Positions 1 to 7,902 of a stretch of DNA of 35,096 bases are shown in pieces. The stretch is from positions 12,501 to 47,596 of the forward strand of contig JANXAG010000014.1 in the NCBI GenBank assembly GCA_025062375.1. The letters run 5' to 3'. A program made the position numbers and the translations under genes. Numbering within the stretch: the first letter of the stretch is position 1; every line of letters begins with the position of its first letter. The stretch is from Anaerolineae bacterium. GTDB lineage: Bacteria; Chloroflexota; Anaerolineae; SpSt-600. Under the pieces are notes generated by a model. The model did no database searches. It saw nothing but the letters and a program-made list of their open reading frames with translations, and had not been told where the DNA came from.

Positions 1-246
1 CCATATCTGGCCAAGAAGGCTCTGCTGCGCCCACTGGGCCAGCATCACCCAGACCCAGAAGTGGCCGAAATAGAAAGAGAAATTCTAGAAAGGGTTAACA
101 AGCTGGGCATTGGCCCTCAAGGCTTCGGGGGAAGGATTACCGCTTTAGCCGTCCATGCTGAAGTGGCCCCCTGCCACATCGCCAGTTTACCAGTGGCCGT
201 TAATATTCAGTGCCACAGCGCACGCCACAAGGAAGCTGTAATTTGA
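1..246 (+). CDS. Fumarate hydratase class I, alpha subunit (C-terminal part)
   Basis: This reading frame is open from the first base of the window, so the gene begins upstream and only the last 81 residues are seen. The visible part carries the stretch GIGPQGFGGRITALAVHAE and a following PCHIASLPVAVN segment, both typical of the end of the iron-sulfur class I fumarase/L(+)-tartrate dehydratase alpha chain. It would form, with the beta subunit encoded 9 bases downstream, the oxygen-sensitive 4Fe-4S enzyme that interconverts fumarate and malate in the cytoplasm. The split alpha/beta form is usual in anaerobes and thermophiles, whereas E. coli FumA fuses the two halves. Tartrate dehydratase is the alternative and cannot be excluded without the N-terminal part. 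Confidence 0.88.
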   Translation, partial: PYLAKKALLRPLGQHHPDPEVAEIEREILERVNKLGIGPQGFGGRITALAVHAEVAPCHIASLPVAVNIQCHSARHKEAVI

Positions 247-255
247 GGAGGAGCC

Positions 256-801
256 ATGAAAATCCATACCCCCCTTACAGATGAAGTGATTGAAAAACTG
301 AGGGCAGGCGATAAAGCAGAATTAACCGGAATAATTTACGTAGCAAGGGATACCGCCCATAAACGTCTTGTAGAAACCCTTTCCAGAGGAGAGCCCCTGC
401 CCTTTGACCCTAAAGGCCAGGTTATTTACTACATGGGACCATCTCCAGCTCCACCGGGAAAGCCAATAGGTTCTGCAGGCCCTACCACCTCCGGCCGGAT
501 GGATCCCTATACTATCCCGTTACTGGAAGCCGGGATAAAGGGAATGATTGGCAAAGGAGAACGCTCCCCTCAAGTTAAAGAGGCCCTTAAAAAATTTAAA
601 GCTGTATACTTTGCAACTTTGGGGGGAGCAGCCGCCCTGCTCGCTAAACGAATAAAAGAAGCGCAGGTCATAGCCTACGAAGACCTGGGAGCCGAGGCAG
701 TCCTGCGCATATACGTTGAAGATTTCCCTGTGATTGTAGTAAACGACATTTATGGGGGAGACGCTTACGAAACAGGAAGAGCAGCGTACAGGTTAGTCTG
801 A
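256..801 (+). CDS. Fumarate hydratase class I, beta subunit
   Basis: A 181-residue protein, the normal length for the separate beta (C-terminal) subunit of class I fumarase. Residues 72-85 read GSAGPTTSGRMDPY, the conserved substrate-binding loop of the family, and a glycine/alanine-rich LGGAAALLAKRI segment follows near residue 122. It pairs with the alpha subunit immediately upstream, and a GAGGAG Shine-Dalgarno sequence lies 4 bases before the ATG. The pair hydrates fumarate to malate in the TCA cycle or its reductive version. A tartrate dehydratase beta subunit is the alternative reading; the split arrangement fits either. Confidence 0.9.
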   Translation: MKIHTPLTDEVIEKLRAGDKAELTGIIYVARDTAHKRLVETLSRGEPLPFDPKGQVIYYMGPSPAPPGKPIGSAGPTTSGRMDPYTIPLLEAGIKGMIGKGERSPQVKEALKKFKAVYFATLGGAAALLAKRIKEAQVIAYEDLGAEAVLRIYVEDFPVIVVNDIYGGDAYETGRAAYRLV

Positions 802-802
802 A

Positions 803-1282
803 ATGCCTTCTCAAAAAGTTCATGACTTGAGCTGCCTGGCGGCGGCGAGTATCATTGCCTCAGCCGGATTAGTTTTCTGGAAAGTGCCTCTCTTCGCCGT
901 TTCAGTTGGAACGGCTATGGGGACTCTGATTCATCCAGATTGGGATTACGCTGAAGCCAGAGGTGTTATAGCGGAGCTCGGGCCGTTCAGGTATTTCGTT
1001 AAACCCTATGGCCTTTTCGTCCCTCACCGCCACTGGTTCTCGCACCTCCCGATGGTGGGAACTCTCGGCCGAGTTCTATACATAATGTTGCCATTCTTTA
1101 TCCTGGATTTCTCTCTTCTCTCGGGGAATCCGACCCTCGATATCCTGCGCAACCGTTATTTCTGGTTCGGCCTTTTAGGGCTGTCCCTGGCCGACACCAT
1201 CCATTTTGCCTTGGACATGGCTCAAACCGGTTTCAAGCGTTTCCTCCGCCAGCTCATAAGTGGTGTCAAGGAGAACGTCTGA
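803..1282 (+). CDS. DUF2227-like putative metal-binding membrane protein
   Basis: A 159-residue protein starting one base after the fumarase beta stop. It has at least three hydrophobic segments (about residues 10-32, 88-105 and 118-132) and a set of histidines in a recognisable pattern: H7, HPDWD at 44-48, HRHWFSH at 75-81 and H132. This combination resembles the DUF2227 family of predicted metal-binding membrane proteins and is distantly reminiscent of YdjM/LexA-regulated hydrolase-like proteins. No enzymatic role is established. The stop codon overlaps the start of the next gene by one base (TGATG), so the two are probably translated together. Family assignment is by recollection of the histidine pattern. 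Confidence 0.6.
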   Translation: MPSQKVHDLSCLAAASIIASAGLVFWKVPLFAVSVGTAMGTLIHPDWDYAEARGVIAELGPFRYFVKPYGLFVPHRHWFSHLPMVGTLGRVLYIMLPFFILDFSLLSGNPTLDILRNRYFWFGLLGLSLADTIHFALDMAQTGFKRFLRQLISGVKENV

Positions 1283-1920
1283 TGGAGATAACCTGGCTGG
1301 GCCATTCGTGCTTCCGGATAAAGGAAAAGGGCGTGGTGATAGTTACCGACCCTTACGACGAAGCCATAGGTTTGACTTTACCCGCCATCAAATCTGACAT
1401 TGTTACTGTTAGCCACTATCACCCTGGCCATGGAAACTGGAAAAAGGTCAAAGGGAACCCCAAACTCCTGGATAGTCCGGGAGAATATGAGATAAAAGGA
1501 GTTTTCATTACTGGCATCCGAACCTATCATGATGCTCGCCAAGGTAAAGAGCGCGGTAAAAACATCGCTTTCCTCTTTGAATTCGAGGACATAAGTGTCT
1601 GCCACCTGGGAGATATAGGCCACATACCTGATAAAGAGCAGCTGGAAGCCTTAAACCACGTGGACATCCTTTTAGTTCCCGTGGGAGGGGTATCCACGGT
1701 GGGGCCAGCCCAGGCTGTGGAAATCGTCCGATTGCTGGAGCCTTCCATAGTAATACCCATGCACTATCATGTGAGAGGGCTGGCCTTCAGACTTAATTCG
1801 GTGGAAAGGTTCTTCAAAGAGCTGGGGCTTTCCGTGCCTAAACCTATGGATGTCCTTAAGGTTACAAGCCAGAGCCTGCCATCGGAAACCCAGTTTTACC
1901 TTCTGGAAAGAAGGGAATGA
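1282..1920 (+). CDS. MBL-fold metallohydrolase (UlaG-like)
   Basis: A 212-residue protein with the single-domain metallo-beta-lactamase fold. It starts with TWLGHSCFRI and has the metal-binding loop SHYHPGHGN at 44-52, in which the usual HxHxDH becomes HxHxGH, so the aspartate ligand is replaced by glycine. Further conserved blocks are HLGDIGH near 108, PVGGVSTVGP near 132 and MHYHV near 155. This places it with COG2220, the UlaG-like Zn-dependent hydrolases, in a subgroup with an altered third ligand. The substrate is unknown. It is translationally coupled to the preceding DUF2227-like gene and followed 4 bases later by a TPR lipoprotein gene. Confidence 0.82.
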   Translation: MEITWLGHSCFRIKEKGVVIVTDPYDEAIGLTLPAIKSDIVTVSHYHPGHGNWKKVKGNPKLLDSPGEYEIKGVFITGIRTYHDARQGKERGKNIAFLFEFEDISVCHLGDIGHIPDKEQLEALNHVDILLVPVGGVSTVGPAQAVEIVRLLEPSIVIPMHYHVRGLAFRLNSVERFFKELGLSVPKPMDVLKVTSQSLPSETQFYLLERRE

Positions 1921-1924
1921 ACGC

Positions 1925-2554
1925 ATGAGGAAGCTTGCTCTTTTGGCCTCCATCCTTATAATCCTGACCGGATGCACCTCATCTCCATCCGATCCAGCGA
2001 AACTGATGGAAGAAGGGAAAGCTAAGATGGAGGCCGGCGATTTTAGGGGAGCGGCCGAAACCTTTGAAAAGGCAATAAAAGCCGGAGCTACCGGCCCCGA
2101 GGTTCACTTTTTCCTGGGAAACGCCCGTTTTCAGCTGGGAGAAATCGACGCAGCCATAGAAGCCTACACTAAGGCTTTATCCCTTGAGCCAAAACACACA
2201 GGGGCTTTGAGCAACATCGGAACTGCTTACTATACAAAGGGCAACTTTGATGAAGCTATTCGTTATTACCTCAGAGGCCTTGAAGTGAACCCCAATGATG
2301 CCGAACTCCATTACCTTCTGGGGGCAGCCTACATTCAGAAAGGTTTACTGGATGACGCTCTCAGAGAAATGGAGGAAGCGCTCAGGCTCAAACCATCCCT
2401 CCCCGAACCCTATTTTGGCCTTGGCGTAATTTACAAACTACGGGGAGAAAAGGAGAAAGCTGTAGAAGCTTTTGAAAAATTCTTGAGAACCGGTCCACCG
2501 CAAGATCCTAAAGCTGTAGAAGAAGCCAAGAAGATGCTGGAAGAACTGCGATAG
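1925..2554 (+). CDS. TPR-repeat lipoprotein
   Basis: A 209-residue secreted protein. The N terminus MRKLALLASILIILTGC is a lipoprotein signal peptide with a lipobox ending at C17, followed by a serine/proline-rich spacer. The rest is made of about five tetratricopeptide units of 34 residues with the A-x3-Y/F-x-KALSL-P pattern (for example AIEAYTKALSLEP and AIRYYLRGLEVNP). The ATG at 1925 was preferred to an in-frame upstream GTG at 1850 because the signal peptide begins exactly there and a GAAGGGA ribosome site precedes it. TPR lipoproteins act as scaffolds at the membrane surface; the partner is not evident from the neighbours. Confidence 0.85.
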   Translation: MRKLALLASILIILTGCTSSPSDPAKLMEEGKAKMEAGDFRGAAETFEKAIKAGATGPEVHFFLGNARFQLGEIDAAIEAYTKALSLEPKHTGALSNIGTAYYTKGNFDEAIRYYLRGLEVNPNDAELHYLLGAAYIQKGLLDDALREMEEALRLKPSLPEPYFGLGVIYKLRGEKEKAVEAFEKFLRTGPPQDPKAVEEAKKMLEELR

Positions 2555-2564
2555 GAGGGTAAAG

Positions 2565-3989
2565 ATGCCCGCGAAGGAAATAATCCCCAGGGTCGAAATG
2601 CCCCGACAGGATCCCAAAATCCGAAGGCGCAATTTCGACGAAGTAGCCTTGGGTTATGACTACGAGATGGCCCTCAGGGAGGCTTCCCGATGCCTCCAGT
2701 GCAAAAAGCCGAAATGCGTGGAAGGGTGCCCTGTTAACATTGACATACCTGGCTTCATTTACCACCTTCGGGAAGGGAATTTGGAAGAGTCCATCCGTGT
2801 TCTCAAGGATAAAAACAACCTCCCGGCCATCTGTGGAAGAGTTTGCCCTCAGGAAACCCAGTGTGAGGAGGTTTGTGTTCTGAGCAAGAAATATCAGCCC
2901 GTAGCCATAGGACGGCTGGAACGCTTCGTGGCGGATTGGGATATAAAGCGCGGTTTCCGCGTCCCTGAAATCCCTAAACCCACAGGAAAGCGCATAGCAG
3001 TAGTGGGTTCAGGCCCAGCGGGTCTCACGTGTGCTGCAGATCTGGCCAGGCTTGGCCACAAGGTGACTATCTTTGAGTCCCTCCACGCGCCCGGCGGAGT
3101 GCTTATGTATGGAATACCTCAGTTCCGCTTGCCAAAAGAGATTGTCAACGTTGAAGTGGACTACGTAAAGGCTCTGGGGGTGGAAATTGAGCTCAACTGC
3201 GTGGTGGGCAAAACCTTAACTTTGGATGAAATTTTCAAGGAGGGCTACGATGCCATATTCTTAGGCACCGGAGCCGGTCTTCCTCTCTTTATGGGGATTC
3301 CTGGGGAAAACTACAACGGGGTCTTCTCTGCCAACGAATTCCTCACCAGGGTTAACCTTATGAGGGCTTACCGCTTCCCGGAGTATGATACCCCCATCAT
3401 GGTGGGTAAAAGGGTGGCGGTAGTAGGAGCAGGGAACGTGGCTATGGATGCTTCCCGCTCGGCCCTGCGCCTTGGAGCTGAAGAGGTTATCATCGTTTAC
3501 AGGCGGTCCCGGGAGGAAATGCCCGCCAGGGCAGAGGAAATAGAGAATGCTGAAGCTGAAGGGATAGAATTCATGCTCCTCACCAATCCGGTAGAAATCC
3601 TGGCCGACAGCAACGGCTGGGTAAGGGGAATGCGTTGCATCCGGATGGAGCTCGGAGAACCCGATGAATCAGGCCGGCGTCGCCCAATACCCATCCCTGG
3701 TTCCGAGTTTGAGATAGAGGTGGATATGGTAATAATGGCCCTGGGCACCAGACCTAACCCTCTGGTTTTCACTGATGCTGATAGACTTCAGCGAACTAAA
3801 CACGGCACAGTTGTAGCTGACCCTGTCACAGGCAAAACCACAATGCCCAGGGTATGGGCTGGAGGAGACGTAGTCACGGGGGCGGCCACGGTCATAAGTG
3901 CAATGGGGGCTGCGAAACGGGCTGCTGTTGATATTCACTATTACCTTATCAACAATGAAACCGGATGGCCTCAGATAAAAGGAGGGTAA
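2565..3989 (+). CDS. gltA: Glutamate synthase small-subunit / NfnB-type NAD(P)H oxidoreductase
   Basis: A 474-residue flavoprotein. The N-terminal domain has two cysteine clusters (C43, C46, C51, C55 and C90, C94, C100, C104) that bind 4Fe-4S clusters. Then come an FAD-binding GSGPAGL motif at 148-154, a second dinucleotide site GAGNVAMDASR near 284, and the C-terminal WAGGDVVTGAATVISAMGAA block that closes on FAD. This matches the homotetrameric GltA group (about 450 residues) and the closely related large subunit of the electron-bifurcating NfnAB transhydrogenase. Neither a glutamate synthase large subunit nor an NfnA partner lies nearby, so the exact reaction cannot be decided. The ribosome site AGGAGG is 5 bases upstream of the ATG. 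Confidence 0.82.
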   Translation: MPAKEIIPRVEMPRQDPKIRRRNFDEVALGYDYEMALREASRCLQCKKPKCVEGCPVNIDIPGFIYHLREGNLEESIRVLKDKNNLPAICGRVCPQETQCEEVCVLSKKYQPVAIGRLERFVADWDIKRGFRVPEIPKPTGKRIAVVGSGPAGLTCAADLARLGHKVTIFESLHAPGGVLMYGIPQFRLPKEIVNVEVDYVKALGVEIELNCVVGKTLTLDEIFKEGYDAIFLGTGAGLPLFMGIPGENYNGVFSANEFLTRVNLMRAYRFPEYDTPIMVGKRVAVVGAGNVAMDASRSALRLGAEEVIIVYRRSREEMPARAEEIENAEAEGIEFMLLTNPVEILADSNGWVRGMRCIRMELGEPDESGRRRPIPIPGSEFEIEVDMVIMALGTRPNPLVFTDADRLQRTKHGTVVADPVTGKTTMPRVWAGGDVVTGAATVISAMGAAKRAAVDIHYYLINNETGWPQIKGG

Positions 3990-4054
3990 TAGTTATACCT
4001 TAACCCGAAAGACTTCCTGGAATTCTGTAGAAAGCCCTCATTCTTAGGTTTTCT

Positions 4055-4099
4055 GGGGGCACATTCCCCAGGCCCCTTGCCAGGGGGCTCTGTCCCTGG
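4055..4099. repeat. Dispersed GC-rich palindromic repeat, copy 1
   Basis: A 45-base stretch of C and G runs that closely matches the sequence at 35050-35096, differing at a few positions. It contains nested palindromes, including a CCAGGG...CCCTGG pair. It lies about 65 bases downstream of the gltA stop. The placement of both copies directly after gene ends suggests a mobile palindromic element or a terminator-like role. Bases 3990-4054 upstream hold nothing recognisable. Confidence 0.7.
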
Positions 4100-4106
4100 A
4101 CCCCCC

Positions 4107-4452
4107 GATTTTTTCCCACCCTCGTGGCCTCCGGGTTCGCCATGGTTAGGGTCCCACTCGTGGGCGGGATGCAGGGGTTGGCTGATCGCTCCCTTTTTAA
4201 GGTTTTGGGGGACGCCCCCAAAACCCCGGGATGGGGGCTCCGCCCCCCTCCACTCTCTGATTTTCCCCACCCTCGTGGGCTTTGGGTTTGCCACGGCTCC
4301 GGGTCCCACTCGTGGGTGGGATGCAAAGGGTGGCTGATCGCTCCCTTTTTAAGGTTTTTGGGGGACACCCCCAAACCCCCGGAATGGGGGCTCCGCCCCC
4401 CACCCTCATGGGCAGGTTGCAAGTGGTTAATCGCTCCTTGCTCTAAAATTTT
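4107..4452. repeat. Tandem array of ~152-bp GC-rich units with hairpins
   Basis: Two nearly complete units and a decayed third. Unit 1 covers about 4107-4258, unit 2 about 4259-4401, and the remnant runs to about 4452. CTGATCGCTCCCTTTTTAAGG starts at 4182 in unit 1 and recurs 152 bases later. Each unit holds CCCACTCGTGGG, a GGGGGACGCCCCC-type hairpin flanked by T and A runs (TTTTGGGGG/CCCCCAAAA in unit 1), and GGGGGCTCCGCCCCC. Frames that stay open here are repetitive, proline/glycine-rich and disagree between units, so the array is not coding. It separates the gltA end from the feoAB promoter. Confidence 0.8.
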
Positions 4453-4473
4453 CAAACGGCCTCTAACCCAGGG

Positions 4474-4502
4474 TTGATTTTTAGGTCCATTTGTGTTATA
4501 AT
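4474..4502 (+). promoter_or_regulatory. Sigma70-type promoter of feoAB
   Basis: TTGATT at 4474-4479 and a perfect TATAAT at 4497-4502 are separated by 17 bases, with a TG extension at 4494-4495. It is the only good promoter-like element between the repeat array and feoA. Confidence 0.72.
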
Positions 4503-4521
4503 GAAAATGCAAATCATTCTC
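4503..4521 (+). promoter_or_regulatory. Fur-box-like operator of feoAB
   Basis: The 19 bases GAAAATGCAAATCATTCTC match the E. coli-type Fur consensus GATAATGATAATCATTATC at 15 of 19 positions by direct comparison. The site starts at the base after the -10 hexamer and covers the expected transcription start, where a bound ferric-uptake repressor would block initiation. Control of ferrous iron import by Fur is common, so position and gene function agree. Confidence 0.68.
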
Positions 4522-4536
4522 AAATGGAGGAAAGCA

Positions 4537-4806
4537 ATGGAAACCGCAGCGCCTCCCAAGCCCCTGAATGAAGTGGTAGACGGAAGAAAGGCCATAGTGA
4601 AGGAAATAAGGGGAGGGAGGAATATCGTGACTAGGATGGTCACCCTGGGGGTGATCCCTGGCACCGAAATAGAAATGGTCAGAAATCCAAAACACGGGCC
4701 TTTAATCATTAAAGTTAAAGGCTCTTACATCGCTCTGGGACAGGTAGAAGCAGCCAAAATACTGGTTCAGGAAGAAGAAAATGCAGGAATGCCACGATTT
4801 TCTTGA
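4537..4806 (+). CDS. feoA: Ferrous iron transport protein A (FeoA)
   Basis: An 89-residue SH3-like protein with the FeoA core: an IRGG-type turn, TRMVTLGVIPGTEIEMVRN, GPLIIKVKG and the closing YIALGQVEAAKILV. FeoA is a small cytoplasmic partner that modulates the FeoB iron permease. The ATG at 4537 has a GGAGGA ribosome site 4 bases upstream; starts at 4474 or 4501 would fall inside the promoter and Fur-like operator, so they were rejected. The gene overlaps feoB by 26 bases, indicating coupled translation. The first 10 residues, rich in alanine and proline, are a short extension relative to typical FeoA. Confidence 0.92.
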   Translation: METAAPPKPLNEVVDGRKAIVKEIRGGRNIVTRMVTLGVIPGTEIEMVRNPKHGPLIIKVKGSYIALGQVEAAKILVQEEENAGMPRFS

Positions 4807-6811
4807 CCTCGCCTTAAAGCCTCAAGCAGGGGAAAGGGTCCTGAAAGTAGCCCTCGCTGGACAACCCAATGTGGGTAAATCCACCGTTTTTAACATCCTT
4901 ACAGGCCTTTCCCAGCATGTGGGAAACTGGCCCGGCAAAACCGTGGAAAAAAAGAGCGGTTACTGCCGCTACGGAAAATATCTTCTCCACATCGTAGACC
5001 TCCCAGGCACCTACAGCCTCACGGCTAACTCCGTGGAGGAAAAGATTGCCAGAGATTACATCATCAAAGAAAGGCCAGATGTAGTGGTGGCACTGGTTGA
5101 TGCCGCCGTTCTGGAGCGAAACCTCTACCTTTTAGCCGAGCTCCTTCTGCTCCCGTCCCCCGTAGTTCTGGGGCTCAACATGATGGATGTGGCAGAGCAG
5201 CAGGGATATAAAATAGATGTAAGCGCTCTTCAGGCAGTTCTGGGAATCCCTGTGGTCCCCATGGTTGCTTCCAAAAACCAGGGGATAAGGGAACTTGTGG
5301 AGACAATAATCAAATTAGCGGAAGGCCTCGTTCCATACAACCCCAGACGCCCAGAAATAAAGGAACCCCATAGACCTGTTTTGGATAAGCTCAAAGGGCT
5401 CCTCAATGGCCTGATCCCGGAGCCATACCCCGTGGATTGGGTAAGCCTAAAACTCCTTGAAGGCGATGCCGAGGTCACTGAGCTTGCCAGGGAGAAGTTA
5501 AGCGGCGATAAATGGGAGGAGATAAGTGCGCTCCTTAAAGGGCATGAAGATGCCATCTTGGATATAGCCAGCGGCCGCTATGAGTGGATCAGCAGGCTCG
5601 TAAGGGTAGCCGTCGAAAGGCCGCGGATTGGACCTGTAACCCTTACCGAACGCCTCGACCGGATAGCTACTCACCCTCTGTGGGGACTTTTTACGGTGAT
5701 CCTGGCCCTCGGGATTGTCTTCTGGCTCACCTACTCCATCGGTTCTCCCATCCAAAGCTGGTTAGAAGAAAAAGTGCTGATTTCCCTGACCGAGGTGGTC
5801 TCTTCTTGGCTGGCAGCTTGGGAAGCTCCTTCCTGGATAAGGGGACTGCTTATTGACGGAATCCTGGGAGGGGTAGGGACTGTCCTATCCTTTTTCCCGA
5901 TATTGGCCGTTTTCTTCGCTGCCTTCGGTTTCCTGGAAGACATCGGTTACATAGCCCGAATAGCCTATGTACTAGACCGTTTCATGCACTGGATAGGGCT
6001 TCACGGTAAATCGTTCCTCCCCATCTTCATGGGGTTTGGATGCAATGTTCCAGCGGTGATGGGAACCAGGATAATTGAAGATCCAAAGGCTCGCCTCCTA
6101 ACCATACTCCTGGCTCCCTTTGTCCCCTGCACTGCCAGAATGGCGGTGCTGGCCTTCCTAACTCCTGTCTTTTTCAAAGAAAAAGCTTTTCTTGTTTCCT
6201 GGGGCCTTATCCTTATCAACTTGGCAGTCCTGGCTCTGGTGGGTAAAGCCCTAAATGCTCTGGTTTTCAAGGAACGCATGGCTTTTATAATGGAATTACC
6301 CTTGTATCACTGGCCCAACTTCCGCACCATTGGCCTTATAACCTGGCACAGAACTGCAGCCTTCCTCAAAAAGGCCGGAACTGTAATTCTGGCTGTTTCA
6401 GCGATAATATGGACCCTTTCCTATTTCCCAACCGGTTCCTTTGAAAACAGCTTCTTGGCCAGCTTCGGAGCTATCCTTGAGCCTCTTGGCCGTCTGGCGG
6501 GGCTGGATTCCCGGATGGTAATAGCACTCTTGACAAGCTTCATAGCTAAGGAGAACGCTGTGGCCACCCTCGGCGTTCTGTATGGAAGCGAGGGAGAGGC
6601 TCTGGCTTCCGCCCTGGAAAAAGAAGTTCCCCTCAGCGCGGGCCTTTCCTTTCTGGTGATGGAGATGCTCTTCATACCCTGCGTAGCTACGATAGCTGCT
6701 ATCCGCCAGGAGACAGGGGGCTGGCGCTGGACTTTGGCGGCGATAGGGCTTTACCTGGTTATATCCTTCCTGGCCGGGATCGCCGTTCACCAGATTCTTT
6801 CGCAATGGTGA
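4781..6811 (+). CDS. feoB: Ferrous iron transport protein B (FeoB)
   Basis: A 676-residue membrane permease. The N-terminal G domain shows GQPNVGKST (G1, from residue 27), DLPGTYSL (G3, from 73) and NMMD (G4, 133-136). After a helical guanine-dissociation-inhibitor region the protein becomes strongly hydrophobic, with two gate repeats; the first has GFGCNVPAVMGTRI and a following PCTARM segment, the second SFIAKENAVATLGVLYG and FIPCVATI. It transports Fe2+ inward, driven or gated by GTP. It is somewhat shorter than E. coli FeoB (773) but complete. The start overlaps feoA and has GGAAGAAG upstream. Fur control of the pair is inferred from the operator at 4503-4521. Confidence 0.97.
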   Translation: MQECHDFLDLALKPQAGERVLKVALAGQPNVGKSTVFNILTGLSQHVGNWPGKTVEKKSGYCRYGKYLLHIVDLPGTYSLTANSVEEKIARDYIIKERPDVVVALVDAAVLERNLYLLAELLLLPSPVVLGLNMMDVAEQQGYKIDVSALQAVLGIPVVPMVASKNQGIRELVETIIKLAEGLVPYNPRRPEIKEPHRPVLDKLKGLLNGLIPEPYPVDWVSLKLLEGDAEVTELAREKLSGDKWEEISALLKGHEDAILDIASGRYEWISRLVRVAVERPRIGPVTLTERLDRIATHPLWGLFTVILALGIVFWLTYSIGSPIQSWLEEKVLISLTEVVSSWLAAWEAPSWIRGLLIDGILGGVGTVLSFFPILAVFFAAFGFLEDIGYIARIAYVLDRFMHWIGLHGKSFLPIFMGFGCNVPAVMGTRIIEDPKARLLTILLAPFVPCTARMAVLAFLTPVFFKEKAFLVSWGLILINLAVLALVGKALNALVFKERMAFIMELPLYHWPNFRTIGLITWHRTAAFLKKAGTVILAVSAIIWTLSYFPTGSFENSFLASFGAILEPLGRLAGLDSRMVIALLTSFIAKENAVATLGVLYGSEGEALASALEKEVPLSAGLSFLVMEMLFIPCVATIAAIRQETGGWRWTLAAIGLYLVISFLAGIAVHQILSQW

Positions 6812-7554
6812 AAGGCATGATCGAAGAACTTCTTAAGCGACGGAAGCGGGATTTAAAGCTTGCAGCCCTGACCGGGGCAGGTATTTCAGCCGAAAGCGGC
6901 ATTCCCACCTTCAGGGGTGAAGAGGGCCTCTGGAAGAGGTATCGCCCTGAAGAGCTTGCTACTCCCGAAGCCTTCGCCAGGAACCCAGCCCTGGTGTGGG
7001 AGTGGTACGACTGGCGCAGACAGATTATCGCCAGAAGCAAACCGAACCCGGCCCACAGGACTCTGGCGGAAATGGAGGAGGCCTTCCCTCATTTCACCCT
7101 AATAACCCAGAACGTGGATGGCCTCCATCAGGCGGCCGGAAGCAAGAGGGTTCTGGAACTTCACGGCAATATATGGCGGGTCCGGTGCGTCAAAGAAGGT
7201 ATTGTTATGGAAAACCGGGAAGTGCCTCTCAGAGAAATCCCACCACGATGCCCGTGCGGAGCCCTCCTCAGACCGGATGTAGTGTGGTTTGGGGAAGCAT
7301 TACCATCGGATGTGCTGGAAGAAGCCTTCAGAGCTGCCGGAGAGTGCGAAATCATGCTGGTTATCGGAACTTCAGCCGTAGTGCAACCAGCAGCTTCCAT
7401 CCCCTTGGTGGCCTTCAGAAGGGGAGCCGCAATTGTGGAGATAAATCCCCAGGAAACACCCCTTTCTCCTTACGCCACAGAAACTGTAAGGGGTAAGGCG
7501 GGGGAAACTCTGCCCCTCCTTTGGGAAAAATGGAGATCCATTATCGGATTCTAA
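6805..7554 (+). CDS. cobB: Sir2-family NAD-dependent protein deacylase
   Basis: A 249-residue sirtuin. GAGISAESGIPTFRG (24-38) binds NAD, TQNVDGLH is at 101-108, and H120 in LELHG is the catalytic histidine. Y68 and R71 in the WEWYDWRR segment match the Tyr-x2-Arg pair that marks class III, SIRT5-like enzymes able to remove succinyl or malonyl groups. The zinc site looks incomplete: C128, C149 and C151 are present, but the expected second cysteine of the first pair is E131. The start overlaps the feoB stop by 7 bases. The end runs 14 bases into the oppositely oriented rsfS gene. Confidence 0.93.
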   Translation: MVKGMIEELLKRRKRDLKLAALTGAGISAESGIPTFRGEEGLWKRYRPEELATPEAFARNPALVWEWYDWRRQIIARSKPNPAHRTLAEMEEAFPHFTLITQNVDGLHQAAGSKRVLELHGNIWRVRCVKEGIVMENREVPLREIPPRCPCGALLRPDVVWFGEALPSDVLEEAFRAAGECEIMLVIGTSAVVQPAASIPLVAFRRGAAIVEINPQETPLSPYATETVRGKAGETLPLLWEKWRSIIGF

Positions 7555-7885
7555 CCACTACCGGGGCTTTCCTCCACAGCTTCTCCAGTTCGTAGTAGTC
7601 CCTCTGGGCCGGCATAAAGATGTGCAGTATCACATCTCTGTAATCCATCAGAACCCAGCCCGAGTCCGGTGTCCCTTCCACACCCAGAGGTGCTATCCCT
7701 TCGGCCTCAAGCTTTTCCCGCACTTCGCTGGCGATGGCTTCCAGTTGCTTCTCGGAGTCGCCAGTGCAGATGACAAAATAATCAGCCAGCGGGAAGATTT
7801 TTCTCAAGTCCAAGACCAATATATCGTAGGCTTTCTTGTCCATGATTAAATCCACAATGCGGTGCGCCAGTTCCAGGGAATCCAG
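7541..7885 (-). CDS. rsfS: Ribosomal silencing factor RsfS
   Basis: A protein of about 114 residues (RsfS, also called Iojap/YbeB). The run ELAHRIVDLIMDKKAYDILVL near the N terminus and YFVICTGDSEKQLEAIASEV are family hallmarks, as is SGWVLMDYRDVILHIFMP. It binds ribosomal protein uL14 and blocks subunit joining during starvation. No ATG, GTG or TTG lies in frame at the expected start. A CTG at 7885 sits 7 bases after a strong GGAGG (7893-7897) and gives the normal family N terminus, so it is chosen. A TTG at 7906, overlapping the upstream stop, is the alternative and has only a weak ribosome site. Last gene of the gyrA-side operon. Confidence 0.88.
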   Translation of the reverse strand: MDSLELAHRIVDLIMDKKAYDILVLDLRKIFPLADYFVICTGDSEKQLEAIASEVREKLEAEGIAPLGVEGTPDSGWVLMDYRDVILHIFMPAQRDYYELEKLWRKAPVVVRIR

Positions 7886-7902
7886 ATTCTCACCTCCTTT
7901 CT

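Noticed and set aside
4000-4695. Several open frames on both strands (70-231 codons) across the GC-rich repeat array
   Set aside because: They are low-complexity, differ between repeat units and have no ribosome sites; they arise from the repeats.
6996-7496. A 166-codon frame within the sirtuin gene
   Set aside because: It overlaps the sirtuin in another frame, which holds every catalytic motif.
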